Shown here: piece after piece, positions 33,411-47,056 of the stretch | Position numbering within the stretch: position 1 is the stretch's first letter | How the letters are laid out: each line of letters begins with the position of its first letter | Assembly: GCA_965279655.1 (NCBI GenBank) | Contig: OZ257255.1 | Location: 5,146,001 to 5,210,000 of the forward strand | Direction: 5' to 3' | Source: SCTM01 sp965279655 | GTDB lineage: Bacteria > Pseudomonadota > Alphaproteobacteria > Rhodospirillales > Rhodospirillaceae | DNA: 64,000 bases | Position numbers and translations under genes: made by a program | Notes under the pieces: generated by a model | What the model was told of the DNA's origin: nothing | The model's database searches: none | What the model saw: the letters and a program-made list of their open reading frames with translations, nothing else

Positions 33411-34237
33411 TCCGCGATCTTGGTGAAGCTCGCCGGGCGGCCGAAAAAGGTCGTTGCGAACTGTCCCGCGCTTGCGGGGTCGCCGCTGGTGAGGAACTGC
33501 ACGTCGCCCTGCCCGGGCGTGTCGATCTCCGGACGTCGCGCGAGATATTCCGCCAGGCTGCGCGCGACGATCTCCGGCTGCGACACGATTTCGATCCCTT
33601 GGGGCAATGCCTCCGCGAACAAGTCCGCCACCAGCGGGTAGTGCGTGCACCCCAGCATCACCGCATCCGGCGCGCGCCCGCCGAGTTCCGCCATCAGGTC
33701 TCGCACATGGCCCTGGATTGCGGCACGCAAATCGTCCCGTGTTGCACCCTGTTCGATGAGCGTCACCAGTCCCGGACAGGCGTGCTGAACAAGGCGGATG
33801 CCCGGCGCGCGCTTCTTGATCTCATCCGGATAGGCGCAGCTGGCGACCGTACGGCGCGTCGCGAACAAAGCGATGGAGTGCGCGTGCGCCGTGGTCGTAT
33901 CCGCCAGCCAGGGCACGCCCGTCACCGCTTCGACGGTTGGCACCAGCACGCCCAGGATGCGCCGTTCCGGAGCATGCGTGGGTAACCACTCTTGCTGCAG
34001 CGTGCGCAGGGCGACCGCGGCGGCCGTATTGCACGCGAGCACCACCAGCTTGCACCCGCGGGCGAACAGCAGAGCGACCGCGTCTCGCGTCAGCGCCACG
34101 ATCTCCGGCGAAGTGCGTTCCCCGTAGGGTGCGTGGGCGTGATCGCCGAAGTAGAGGAAATCCCTGTCGGGCAGCCGGGCGGTCAACGCGCGCAGGATGG
34201 TGAGGCCGCCATGGCCGGAATCGAAAACGCCGATCAT
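33407..34237 (-). CDS. murI: Glutamate racemase
   Basis: 276 residues, the usual length. Motifs: GVFDSGHGGLTILRAL with the substrate-binding Asp-Ser, YFGDHAHAPYG, the first catalytic Cys in VLACNTAAAVALRTL and the second in VMLGCTHYPL. It interconverts L- and D-glutamate in the cytosol to supply D-Glu for peptidoglycan. No other cell-wall gene is adjacent. It is divergent from the lipoprotein hydrolase at 34331. Confidence 0.96.
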   Translation of the reverse strand: MIGVFDSGHGGLTILRALTARLPDRDFLYFGDHAHAPYGERTSPEIVALTRDAVALLFARGCKLVVLACNTAAAVALRTLQQEWLPTHAPERRILGVLVPTVEAVTGVPWLADTTTAHAHSIALFATRRTVASCAYPDEIKKRAPGIRLVQHACPGLVTLIEQGATRDDLRAAIQGHVRDLMAELGGRAPDAVMLGCTHYPLVADLFAEALPQGIEIVSQPEIVARSLAEYLARRPEIDTPGQGDVQFLTSGDPASAGQFATTFFGRPASFTKIAD

Positions 34238-34330
34238 GTATCCGTTCGTACCCGCTGGATGGCGATCTGTCCACGGAAGCGTCGCGGAGAATCAGCCCGT
34301 TCGTCTAGGCTGCCCGCAGGGAGACCGCTC

Positions 34331-35323
34331 ATGCCGTCACGCCGCGCAGTATTGCTTTCGTCGTTGAGCCTTGCCGCCTGCGTTGGCGCACCGTCGGGCG
34401 CCATGCCATTCAAACCGGCCTTGGGGCCGCACGCTGTGGGGGTGACGAACCTGGATCTGCACGACGCAGCCCAGGGCAAAGACATCCCAATCCGCATCGC
34501 GTCACCCCGTGATCTCAAGGGCGCACCCTACCCGGTGATCGTGTTCTCCCCCGGTGGCGGCTCGGCCCGGGATGACTACGTCCGCGTCGGCGATCACTGG
34601 GCGTCACACGGCTATGTCGTGATCTCCATCACCCACATGGACGCGCGCATCCTCGGCTTCAATATCTCGACCGCCGGCGCGGCGATGCAGAAGGTCACGC
34701 TCAGCCGGATGGCTGACATGCGTGCCGTCGTGCATAACCTGGATGAGCTCTCCCGCCGTCTGGACCTGCACATCGACAAAACACGCTTGGTCGCCGCGGG
34801 TCATTCCATGGGCGGCGGCACCGCGATGGTTGCCACGGGCCTCAAGCTGAAAGGCAAGTCCGGCGGCGGCGTGATCGAGATGGAGAACCCGGGCTTCAAG
34901 GCGCTCGTGCTCATCAGTGATCCGGGCAAGAACCCGATGATGCCTGATGAGCCGTGGATGCAGATCGCGCTACCGACCTTTGTCTACACCGGCACCAACG
35001 ATCTCGGTGAGGACTCGAAGGCGGGCGGCAAGTCGCCGCGTGGCAATGATGCCGTGGCTAATCCTGTGGCCGCTGCCGTGCCGAAGACCTACGTGTTCGT
35101 CGACGGCGTGAACCACTACCTCGGTGGACTGATGTGTCGTTCTGACGTGCCTGGGCCTCAGGACTTCACGGGTCTCGCTGCGCTCAATGGGACGAGTACG
35201 GCGTTCCTCGATGCGGTGATGAAGAACGATGCGGGAGCGAAGCGGTTTCTTGCGGAGCCGGCAGCGGCCACCAAGGTTCTCGCCGCGGTGACCGACGGCC
35301 GTGCGCGATTGTCGACGCGCTAG
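34331..35323 (+). CDS. Lipoprotein alpha/beta hydrolase (PETase/dienelactone-hydrolase-like)
   Basis: 330 residues from ATG at 34331. The N-terminus has a lipobox-like SLAACVG at about residues 13-19, so it may be lipid-anchored. The hydrolase domain shows YPVIVFSPGGGSARDDYV near the oxyanion hole, the nucleophile elbow AAGHSMGGGTAM with Ser in GHSMG, and a late VNHYLGG His. It is probably an esterase acting at the envelope. It is convergent with the histidine kinase gene at 35320. Confidence 0.8.
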   Translation: MPSRRAVLLSSLSLAACVGAPSGAMPFKPALGPHAVGVTNLDLHDAAQGKDIPIRIASPRDLKGAPYPVIVFSPGGGSARDDYVRVGDHWASHGYVVISITHMDARILGFNISTAGAAMQKVTLSRMADMRAVVHNLDELSRRLDLHIDKTRLVAAGHSMGGGTAMVATGLKLKGKSGGGVIEMENPGFKALVLISDPGKNPMMPDEPWMQIALPTFVYTGTNDLGEDSKAGGKSPRGNDAVANPVAAAVPKTYVFVDGVNHYLGGLMCRSDVPGPQDFTGLAALNGTSTAFLDAVMKNDAGAKRFLAEPAAATKVLAAVTDGRARLSTR

Positions 35324-36729
35324 CCCGCGATCTCGCGGTTGACCTGCGGGCTTTGAATCGTCGCGACGATGCGCTCCGGCGGCAGAGTGAGCGTCACCAC
35401 CGTGCCTTCGTCGACCACGCTGGTGAGTGCCAGCGTTCCGCCGTGGAGGCTCATGATCTGGTCGGCGAGTGGCAGCCCGAGGCCGGTGCCCGGCGTTTGG
35501 CGCCGCTGCGCCTCGCGGCTTTGCACGAACGGCTTCAAGACTTCCTGCAACTCGTCGGCGGGAATGCCGATGCCCTGATCGCTGACCTGAATCAGAATCG
35601 GCCTGCCGCCGGTGTCGCGCGGCGCGCCGAGGGAGGCGGTCAATCGTACGGTCTTGCCCTTGGTGGAGAACTTCACCGCGTTCGACAGGAGATTGATGAT
35701 CACCTGACTCAGGCGGCGGCTGTCGACATAGATCTGCGGCAAGTCCGGTTCGAGCGCGACGTCGAGTTGCAAGCCGGCGGTGGCGCAGACCGGCTTCATC
35801 ACGAGCGTCGCGCGTTCCACGACGGCTTCCACCGAGGTCACCGCTTCGTCCATTTCCCGATTGCCGGCTTGGATCTTGGAGAGGTCGAGGATGTCATTGA
35901 TGATGTCGACGAGGTGACGGCCGCTCTGGTCGATCGCGCGGGCGAACTCGATGTAGTGCTTCTCCACCGGCCCTTTGACCTGCTCGTGGATCATCTCCGC
36001 GAAGCCGATGATGGCGTTAAGCGGCGTGCGCAGTTCGTGGCTCATGTTGGCGAGGAAGCGGCTTTTCGCGCGGCTCGCGGCTTCCGCTTCGTCGGCGAGG
36101 TGCGCGATGCCGAGGCGCATGCGGATGTGCTCGACGAAGTCCAGGTAGTCGCGCCGGCTCGACAGGGCGAGCAGGAACGACGCCATGATCAGGCAGGCGG
36201 CGAACACCTTCCCCATCGGCAGCCCGCTCGTGCAGGCGACGAGTGTCGGCGGCAGCACGCTCAGCAGCAGGAAGGCAACGGATGCGGCCGGCAGGGACAC
36301 CAGCATGTTCAAGCCGCCCGCCGCCATGCCGACGACGGCCACGGCGATCGGCGCGCGCGCGGTTTGCGGGGCGAGCAGCATGACGGTGCTGCTGTAGAAG
36401 CCCCACAGGCTTCCCCACCACACGGCCCAGACGAAAAGCTTGTTCATCGTCCTGTCGCTCGCGCGGCGCGGGCGCGGGGCGGTGCGATGCCGCCACCAGA
36501 TCCAGACTTGGATGAATGCGGAGAGCTGGATGAGGCTGATGCCGACCAGCACCGGGCGTTGCGGCATGTCGCCGAACAGGGTGAGGGCGACGACGAAGGA
36601 GACCACGAGATGGGCGAGCGCGGACAACGGCTGATGGCGACCGATGGCGACCAAGCGCTCGATATTGATTTCCCGCTCGACGTCCGCCGGCTGGGCCGGG
36701 GTCATCCACAAGCCGTGCCAACGCGCCAT
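35320..36729 (-). CDS. Membrane sensor histidine kinase
   Basis: 469 residues. The N-terminal half has about six hydrophobic spans (about 38-200) and no recognisable periplasmic sensor domain. Then follow a coiled linker, HisKA with the phosphorylated His in FLANMSHELRTPLNA (about residue 235), and the HATPase domain with N-box INLLSNAVKFS, DQGIGIP and the G2 box GTGLGLPLA. There is no receiver domain and no adjacent response regulator, so the partner is unknown (orphan). The 159-base gap upstream holds the inverted repeat at 36835-36860. An internal ATG at 36705 is a possible alternative start. Confidence 0.88.
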   Translation of the reverse strand: MARWHGLWMTPAQPADVEREINIERLVAIGRHQPLSALAHLVVSFVVALTLFGDMPQRPVLVGISLIQLSAFIQVWIWWRHRTAPRPRRASDRTMNKLFVWAVWWGSLWGFYSSTVMLLAPQTARAPIAVAVVGMAAGGLNMLVSLPAASVAFLLLSVLPPTLVACTSGLPMGKVFAACLIMASFLLALSSRRDYLDFVEHIRMRLGIAHLADEAEAASRAKSRFLANMSHELRTPLNAIIGFAEMIHEQVKGPVEKHYIEFARAIDQSGRHLVDIINDILDLSKIQAGNREMDEAVTSVEAVVERATLVMKPVCATAGLQLDVALEPDLPQIYVDSRRLSQVIINLLSNAVKFSTKGKTVRLTASLGAPRDTGGRPILIQVSDQGIGIPADELQEVLKPFVQSREAQRRQTPGTGLGLPLADQIMSLHGGTLALTSVVDEGTVVTLTLPPERIVATIQSPQVNREIAG

Positions 36730-36834
36730 GGAAAGTCCGCTTAAGCTCCCGTTGCGACTGCGGACTCATCCCACTCATCGCTGTGGGGTTAGTTTAACGA
36801 TCAACCGCCCAACGGGAAGGCTTCAAGTGCGGAC

Positions 36835-36860
36835 TGCGCAACCAACAGGCATGTTGCGCA
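36835..36860. promoter_or_regulatory. Inverted repeat TGCGCAAC-N10-GTTGCGCA
   Basis: Two perfect 8-bp arms (36835-36842 and 36853-36860) with 10 bases between, so the half-site centres are 18 bp apart. It lies between the tldD stop and the histidine kinase start, about 106 bases upstream of the latter. It could be an operator for the kinase gene or a 3' hairpin of tldD. No T-run follows. Confidence 0.4.
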
Positions 36861-36888
36861 TACCTGGACACCCTAGGCGGGCGTTTTG

Positions 36889-38322
36889 CTACACCGCGGT
36901 TCCGCCGACGGTGAGGCTTTCAATCTTGAGTGTCGGCTGACCCACGCCGCAGGGTACGCCCTGGCCGTCTTTACCGCAGGTGCCGATCCCCGGATCGAGC
37001 TGCAGGTCGTTGCCGATCATGGACACCTTCTTCATGACCTCCGGCCCGCTGCCGATGAGGGTGGCGCCCTTCACGGCCGGGCCGATCTTGCCGTTCTCGA
37101 TCAGGTAGGCCTCGGTGGCGGAGAACGTGAACTTGCCGGAGGTGATGTCCACCTGGCCGCCGCCGAAATTCACGGCGTAGAGGCCCTTCTTTACGGTGGA
37201 AAGAATCTCTTCCTTGGTCTTGTCGCCGGCCAGCATGAAGGTGTTGGTCATGCGCGGCATCGGCGAGTGCCCATGGGATTCCCGCCGGCCGTTGCCGGTC
37301 GGCTTCATTTTCATCAGGCGCGCGTTCAGGCGGTCCTGGAGATAACCGACGAGGATGCCGTCCTCGATCAGCACCGTGCGTTCCGTCGGCGTGCCTTCGT
37401 CGTCGATGGTCAGCGATCCGCGCCGGTCGTTGAAGGTCCCGTCGTCGATCACGGTCACACCCTTCGCGGCGACGCGCTTGCCGATCAGATCGGAGAAGGC
37501 CGATGTCTTCTTGCGATTGAAGTCGCCCTCGAGACCGTGGCCGACCGCCTCGTGCAGCAGCACGCCGGGCCAGCCGGGCCCGAGCACCACGGGCATCTCG
37601 CCGCCGGGGGCATCGATGGAGGACAGGTTCACCAGCGCCTGGCGGATGGCTTCGTCCACCGCGCGCTTCCAGGTCTCTTCCGTCAGGAATTCGCCGTAGG
37701 TGGCGCGGCCGCCGGTGCCGTAGGAGCCGGTCTCCATGCGCACGCCGTCGCCGACGACGACCGAAACGTTGATGCGTACCAGCGGACGGATGTCCGCCGC
37801 GGCGTACCCGTCGGCGCGGCGGATCTGGATCGCCTGCCAGGAGCCGGCCAGCGACGCTGTCACCTGCTTTACCTTCGGCTCTTTCTTGCGCGCATAGGCA
37901 TCGATGGCGGCGAGCGTCTCGACCTTGATGTCGAACGGCACGAGGGGCAGGGGATTGGCGTCCGTGTAGAGCTGCTGGTTGGTGCCGCGCGGCGGATCGG
38001 CGAGTGTGCCGCCGCGGCCCGTGCGCACGGCCTTCACGGTGGTCCCGGCGCGCGCGATGGCGTCCTGGCTCAGCGTCGAGCTGTGGGCGAAGCCGGTGGT
38101 CTCGCCGGACACGGCGCGCAGGCCGAAGCCCTGTGAGGTATCGAAAGAGGCGTTCTTGATGCGGCCGTCGTCGAACAGGAAGCTTTCCGACTGGGCGTAT
38201 TCCAGGAACAGCTCACCGTCGTCGCAGCCCTTGAGCGCATCGGCGACAATGCGGTCGACCGCCTGCTTGTCCATGCCGGTCTTATTGAAGAACAGGTTAT
38301 CGGTAACCTTCATATCGGCCAT
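36889..38322 (-). CDS. tldD: Metalloprotease TldD
   Basis: 477 residues, full length. The metal motif HEAVGHGLEGDFNRK (HExxxH) is at about residue 253, with IDDGTFNDRRGSLTIDDEGTPTERTVLIEDG and the ESHGHSPMPRMTNTF block further on (given here as landmarks in the C-terminal half). TldD with TldE/PmbA forms a cytosolic protease that digests unfolded peptides and matures some peptide antibiotics and cofactors. No tldE is visible. The gene starts 3 bases after the ctaA stop; proximity of tldD to cytochrome oxidase genes is common in Alphaproteobacteria. Confidence 0.96.
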   Translation of the reverse strand: MADMKVTDNLFFNKTGMDKQAVDRIVADALKGCDDGELFLEYAQSESFLFDDGRIKNASFDTSQGFGLRAVSGETTGFAHSSTLSQDAIARAGTTVKAVRTGRGGTLADPPRGTNQQLYTDANPLPLVPFDIKVETLAAIDAYARKKEPKVKQVTASLAGSWQAIQIRRADGYAAADIRPLVRINVSVVVGDGVRMETGSYGTGGRATYGEFLTEETWKRAVDEAIRQALVNLSSIDAPGGEMPVVLGPGWPGVLLHEAVGHGLEGDFNRKKTSAFSDLIGKRVAAKGVTVIDDGTFNDRRGSLTIDDEGTPTERTVLIEDGILVGYLQDRLNARLMKMKPTGNGRRESHGHSPMPRMTNTFMLAGDKTKEEILSTVKKGLYAVNFGGGQVDITSGKFTFSATEAYLIENGKIGPAVKGATLIGSGPEVMKKVSMIGNDLQLDPGIGTCGKDGQGVPCGVGQPTLKIESLTVGGTAV

Positions 38323-38325
38323 GGA

Positions 38326-39399
38326 CTACTCCGCGGGATTCAAAGCGGGACGAAGAGCAACTTCACGCGGCGCATGCACCGCGTGGGCGACGCAGACCGC
38401 CAAGGTGAACAGCACCAGCGCGCCGCATTGATGCGCGAGCGCGACCGGGATGGGCACCACCATCAGTAATGTCGTGATGCCCAACGCCGCTTGCAAGAAG
38501 GACATATGCATCACCGCCATCACGAGCTTGCGTGCGGAGCGGTCGAGAGCGATGCGCCGGCTGCGGATGAACAGCGCGACAATGCAGACAACTAGCGCCA
38601 AGGCCAGCACGCGATGCTGGAACTGCACGGTCATCACGTTCTCGAAGTGGTTCTTGTACCAAGGGACCATGTCGTACAGGCCGCTGGGGATCACCGCGCC
38701 GTCCATGAGTGGGAAGGTGTTGTAGATCTTGCCGGCGTCCAGGCCCGCGACCAGCGCGCCGGAGCCGACGACCAGCAGCACGGCGGCGGCAAGGGCGAGG
38801 GCGAACTGCGACAAGCGCCGGTCGGGCGATGCCGGCGCGGAACCGCTTGCCGCGGCGAACAGATCGCGCGTCACCCAGATCATCAAGCCGTAGACGACGA
38901 ACGCCGTCAGCAGATGCGCCGCCAGCCGGTACTGACTCACATCGGGCCGATCGACCAGGCCGCTCGCCACCATGAACCAGCCGAGCACGCCTTGCAGGCC
39001 GCCGAGCACGAACAGGCCGCTGAGTTTCCAGAACAGCGGCCGGTCGATGGTGCGCTTCACCGCGAAGTACACCAGCGGCAGGAAGAACACGAAGCCGATC
39101 AGGCGGCCCCACAGGCGATGGAAATATTCGAACGCGTAGATGCCCTTGAAGTCATCCACGGTCATCCAGGAGTTATGCTTGATAAACTCCGGCGTCCGCT
39201 GGTAGTTGGCGAATTCCTCCGCCCATTCTGCCGCATTCATCGGCGGAAGGATGTGGAGCGGCTTCCATTCCACCATCGACAGCCCTGACTCGGTCAGGCG
39301 CGTGGCGCCGCCGATCAGCACCATGACGAACACCATGGCGGTGCAGACCACCAGCCACCAGGCGACGGGACGAAGAGCGGGGTTGGACGAAGAAGTCAT
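38326..39399 (-). CDS. ctaA: Heme A synthase (COX15/CtaA type 2)
   Basis: 357 residues, about eight membrane spans. The opening LVVCTAMVFVMVLIGGATRLTESGLSMVEW (residues about 15-44) is the COX15 signature. Conserved histidines are in FEYFHRLWGR, YRLAAHLLTAF, VQFQHRVLALAL and ALAHQCGALVL; these ligate the hemes. The enzyme oxidises the heme O methyl group to a formyl to give heme A for aa3-type cytochrome oxidase. The start is ATG at 39399 because the upstream extension is not conserved. No other cytochrome oxidase gene is in the window. It leads an operon with tldD. Confidence 0.95.
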   Translation of the reverse strand: MTSSSNPALRPVAWWLVVCTAMVFVMVLIGGATRLTESGLSMVEWKPLHILPPMNAAEWAEEFANYQRTPEFIKHNSWMTVDDFKGIYAFEYFHRLWGRLIGFVFFLPLVYFAVKRTIDRPLFWKLSGLFVLGGLQGVLGWFMVASGLVDRPDVSQYRLAAHLLTAFVVYGLMIWVTRDLFAAASGSAPASPDRRLSQFALALAAAVLLVVGSGALVAGLDAGKIYNTFPLMDGAVIPSGLYDMVPWYKNHFENVMTVQFQHRVLALALVVCIVALFIRSRRIALDRSARKLVMAVMHMSFLQAALGITTLLMVVPIPVALAHQCGALVLFTLAVCVAHAVHAPREVALRPALNPAE

Positions 39400-39497
39400 A
39401 TCCGTGGATGTAGGCCAGAGGTGATCGCCAAACAATAGCCGAGGCCCGCGCCCCCGTGTATCAACGCAACCGGCTGTAGCCGACGTAAGGATTCACC

Positions 39498-39794
39498 ATG
39501 CAGTGGCTTGTTGACTGGTTCATCGCCATCGACCTGATGAAGGCCGTCGGCCTTTCCGGGCAGGTCATCTTCGGTTCGCGGTTCTTCGTGCAGTGGTTCT
39601 ACAGCGAACGCGCCAAGCGCAGCGTGATCCCCGTGGCCTTTTGGTACATCAGCATCGTGGGCGCGATCCTGACGCTGATTTATGCCATCCATATCCAGGA
39701 CCCGGTGTTCGTCATCCCCCAGGTGGGCGGACTGGCGATCTATGTGCGTAATCTGGTGCTTCTGCGGCGCACGCAGGCACCTGCGGCGGCCTGA
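39498..39794 (+). CDS. Stand-alone LAB_N (lipid-A-disaccharide synthase N-terminal-like) membrane protein
   Basis: 98 residues with three hydrophobic spans: LMKAVGLSGQVIFGSRFFVQ, VAFWYISIVGAILTLIYAI and VGGLAIYVRNLVLLRR. This is the small LAB_N domain found separately or fused to glycosyltransferases; despite its name it is not lipid A synthase. The fold resembles SemiSWEET/PQ-loop proteins. In known genomes it is often near polyprenyl-phosphate glycosyltransferases, but here it stands alone, divergent from ctaA. Its role is not established. Confidence 0.85.
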   Translation: MQWLVDWFIAIDLMKAVGLSGQVIFGSRFFVQWFYSERAKRSVIPVAFWYISIVGAILTLIYAIHIQDPVFVIPQVGGLAIYVRNLVLLRRTQAPAAA

Positions 39795-40041
39795 ATCGAC
39801 TCGCTTACCCGCCCGAAAAAGGGCGCGCGGCTGGCCGCATGATATGGCGCCAAATAGGCGGGAGAATTTTCCGCTCAGGAGGGGGCGATTTGGCACGGCG
39901 CACATTCAAGAAGAACAAACACAGAACTTACCGCAGCGGCGGCCGTTCGTCCACGCTCACGGCCTGTGCACTTTCCCGACCGAACCCAGGGCCCTAATAA
40001 TCTTACCGGCAGGCAGCGCGTTAGAGCGGCAGGAGAGCCGG

Positions 40042-40635
40042 ATGGTCTCGGAGCAACGTGACGATGGGGCCGGCAAGCCGCTCGCGGATGCCACCGTCTT
40101 GCTGATCGAGGACAGCAAGTTCGATACGGAGATTTTGACGCGCCTGCTCAGGCTGTTGTCGGTCCGGAACATCCTGACGGCGCGATCCGCGGAAGACGCG
40201 CTCTACAATCTTGAAAAGAACGACGGTCTCGCAGACGTCGTCATTCTCGATTATCGCCTGGGCGGAATGGACGGACGCAAGTTCCTCACACACCTGAGGG
40301 CCCAGAAGAGCGCAAGATTGCGAAAGCTCCCGGTCGTCGTTTTGACCGGACACAACAGCATGCCGGTCTATCAGAAGATGGCTGCGCTTCGGATCGCGGC
40401 TTTCCTCATTAAACCCGTCGGTCGCAATCTCTTGAAGGATGCGTTGACGCGCGCGCTCGAAGGATATTGCGTGCCGCAGCCGCGTGTGACGAATCTCCCC
40501 GACGCGGGCGCCGAGGGCTCCGCGTCCCCGCGCACGCCATCCCCAGACACTGTCGGTGAGTCCGCCGCAGGATCACAGGAAGCGCCGGCACGCAGGTCTT
40601 TGCTGGGCGACACCAAGCTGAATATCGTTCTCTAA
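40042..40635 (+). CDS. Response regulator with receiver domain and disordered tail
   Basis: 197 residues from ATG at 40042, preceded by AGGAGAG. The receiver domain has the acidic pair LIEDSKFD, phosphoacceptor Asp70 (VVILDYRLGGMDG), VLTGH and the lysine in FLIKPVGR. The tail of about 60 residues is rich in Pro, Ser, Ala and Gly and looks disordered. There is no DNA-binding or enzyme domain. It converges with the minus-strand block of signalling genes (40656-47056) and may belong to the same network. The longer upstream frame overlaps a non-coding gap and lacks similarity. Confidence 0.87.
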   Translation: MVSEQRDDGAGKPLADATVLLIEDSKFDTEILTRLLRLLSVRNILTARSAEDALYNLEKNDGLADVVILDYRLGGMDGRKFLTHLRAQKSARLRKLPVVVLTGHNSMPVYQKMAALRIAAFLIKPVGRNLLKDALTRALEGYCVPQPRVTNLPDAGAEGSASPRTPSPDTVGESAAGSQEAPARRSLLGDTKLNIVL

Positions 40636-40655
40636 CGACAGCGCATGTCGCAGCG

Positions 40656-41474
40656 CTACGTAACGAGATCGCCGATGTAGACCGTCTGATGGGGATCCGT
40701 CTCTTCGGCGAGTTCCTTCAGGCGCGCGATCATGCCTTTGGTGAGCCCCGTCCCCTGGCGCAGGAGGATCACACCCTCTTCGGCCTCGATGTTCTGGTAG
40801 AGGTACTGGCCTTCCAGCAACTCGTTCACCGGACACTCGCGCCGGTTCTTCATCTTCACTTCTTGCTCGCCGTCCTTGGTCGCGTGTTCGGTCTTGAACT
40901 GCTCGATCTTCTGCTTGATGTCCGCTTCGCGTTTGGACGGCTTCGTGCGGTTCAGAATGACCCAGGGACTGTTGCGGTTGGTCTTGTCGGCGCCGTCGCC
41001 GAACGGTGATTGCGCGACCGGTAGTTTGATGGCCCGGTAATAATCGACGTCCTTCAGTTCGATGGGCCGCTTCAGGACCTTGTCGATGGTCTGGAACAGT
41101 TTTTCCGGCGCGATCGGCTTCACCACGTAGCCATGGACGTCGAGCGCGATGGCGGCCTTCACGACATCCGTGTCTGCATGGCCGGTGAGCATGATGAAGG
41201 GCTGCTCGCGCGGGATCTTGGCATTGACGCCCATCCGGACGCCCTGAAGCATCTGAAGCCCGTTGATCGGCTTCATGTTGAAGTCGGCGATGATGCAATC
41301 GACCTGCGTGAAGTTGTCCTTCACCGAGCGGAGCGCCTTGCCGCCGTCGCTAGCCTTCATGATGAGCGCGGCATTACACATCTTCAGCATCCGCTCGATG
41401 GTGCCGAGCATGAAGGTCTCGTCGTCGACGATCAGGAATCGCTTCGTCGAATAGTCCGGCGTGTTGTCCATCAT
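40656..41474 (-). CDS. Response regulator with HD-GYP-associated-like C-terminal segment
   Basis: 272 residues from ATG at 41474 (ATG at 41471 is equally possible). The receiver domain has FLIVDDETF, phosphoacceptor Asp64 (IIADFNMKPING), MLTGHAD and VVKPIAPEKL. A charged linker with Lys/Glu-rich helices follows, and the end (VNELLEGQYLYQNIEAEEGV then LLRQGTGLTKGMIARLKELAEE) resembles the small domain that accompanies HD-GYP phosphodiesterases, but no HD-GYP catalytic domain is present. It starts 34 bases after the stop of the hybrid kinase gene, and is probably its target. Confidence 0.85.
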   Translation of the reverse strand: MMDNTPDYSTKRFLIVDDETFMLGTIERMLKMCNAALIMKASDGGKALRSVKDNFTQVDCIIADFNMKPINGLQMLQGVRMGVNAKIPREQPFIMLTGHADTDVVKAAIALDVHGYVVKPIAPEKLFQTIDKVLKRPIELKDVDYYRAIKLPVAQSPFGDGADKTNRNSPWVILNRTKPSKREADIKQKIEQFKTEHATKDGEQEVKMKNRRECPVNELLEGQYLYQNIEAEEGVILLRQGTGLTKGMIARLKELAEETDPHQTVYIGDLVT

Positions 41475-41508
41475 AGCCGCTAGGCCCCCACCTTTATCGA
41501 CCCCAACG

Positions 41509-45936
<4,428 letters not shown>

Positions 45937-45985
45937 CCGACGTGCCCCCGTGTCGTACGCTCCCCGCGTGTGGAGCGCTCAAGTG

Positions 45986-47056
45986 TTATTTCTGCGATAC
46001 CATAAACAGAGCTTCCGTCTCGCCAACCCCGCGCAAGTTCACCTGCCCTTTTGGTTCGAGGACGAAATCGTCTTCGACGGCGTTGGCGAAGTGCCGCGAT
46101 ACCAGCACGCGACCGGGCATGCTGGCGGACTGAAGGCGGCTTGCGGCGTTGACTGTATCACCCCAGACGTCAAAGACCGAGCGGCGGCCCTTCAGGACGC
46201 CGGCGATCAGGGCGCCGCGTTCAATTCCAATTCGCATCTGGAAGGGAACGGCCAGGGTATCTTGGAGCGCGGCGAGTTCTCGGACCGCCGCCAGCGCGAA
46301 GTGGGCCATTCTTCCGAAATGGGCGGCGCCGGTTTCACCGATGCCGCTGACTGCCATATAGGCGTCGCCGACCGTCTTGATCTTCTCGATCCCGTGCTGC
46401 TCCGCCAAGCGGTCCATGGCCACGAAGATGCGGTTGAGGTTGTCCACCACGATCCGTGACTCAATGCGGGCGCAGATCGAGGAAAAGCCGACAAGGTCCG
46501 CGAACAGGATCGACACGTCCGGGAAGTCGTCGACGATGTCGCTCTCACCGTCCCGCAGGCGGTTGACGATGTAGCCGGGCAGGATGTCCTGCAGGAGCTG
46601 TTGATAGCGCTCCCGCTCGATCTGGTTCTGGCGGTTGAGGTGCCGGACTTCGAGGATGTTACGCACGCGGCTCAGCATCTCCTCCTTGCGCGGCGGCTTC
46701 ACTAGGAAGTCGCGGGCGCCGCGATCAAGCGCTGTGAGCCGTGTCTGAAGGTCTTGATCGCCCGTCATCACAATGATGGGTGCATAGGAGTGCCGGTCCG
46801 TCGCCTTCAGCCGGTCGATGACTTCAATGCCGCTGAGGTGCGGCATGTGGATGTCGAGCAGGATCACGTCGAAATCATGCTCGCGGTGCATGGCTTCGAC
46901 GATCCGTGAATCGGATTGCGTGCGGATATTGGTGTAGCCCGCCGCCCGGAGAAGGCGCTCGAGGTAGCTGAGGTGGAACGCCTCATCGTCGACGATCAGG
47001 ATCTTTGAATCGGGAAAGTCGGCAACGCTCGACGATATGTCCGCGGTTGTTGACAC
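45986..47056 (-). CDS. Receiver-linked class III adenylate/guanylate cyclase
   Basis: 356 residues from GTG at 47056, preceded by GGGGAAA; the frame extends upstream to a TTG at 47131 without similarity. The receiver domain has ILIVDDEAF, phosphoacceptor Asp68 (VILLDIHMPHLSG), MTGDQD and FLVKPPRKEE. After a coiled linker (QNQIERERYQQLLQDILP) comes the cyclase domain: metal site SILFADLVGFSS, KTVGDAYMAVSGI, and FDVWGDTVNAASRLQS with the transition-state Asn/Arg. It should make cAMP or cGMP under phosphorylation control. It lies 50 bases upstream of the hybrid kinase gene on the same strand. Confidence 0.9.
   Translation of the reverse strand: MSTTADISSSVADFPDSKILIVDDEAFHLSYLERLLRAAGYTNIRTQSDSRIVEAMHREHDFDVILLDIHMPHLSGIEVIDRLKATDRHSYAPIIVMTGDQDLQTRLTALDRGARDFLVKPPRKEEMLSRVRNILEVRHLNRQNQIERERYQQLLQDILPGYIVNRLRDGESDIVDDFPDVSILFADLVGFSSICARIESRIVVDNLNRIFVAMDRLAEQHGIEKIKTVGDAYMAVSGIGETGAAHFGRMAHFALAAVRELAALQDTLAVPFQMRIGIERGALIAGVLKGRRSVFDVWGDTVNAASRLQSASMPGRVLVSRHFANAVEDDFVLEPKGQVNLRGVGETEALFMVSQK

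Noticed and set aside
35353..36744. 463-codon open frame antisense to the histidine kinase, and similar long antisense frames over Rieske, methyltransferase, tldD and helicase genes
   Set aside because: Each overlaps a gene with clear catalytic motifs on the other strand, and none shows a family motif or plausible start.
39811..39824. GCCC-GAAAAA-GGGC hairpin after the LAB_N gene as a terminator
   Set aside because: The stem is only 4-5 bp and no T-run follows.
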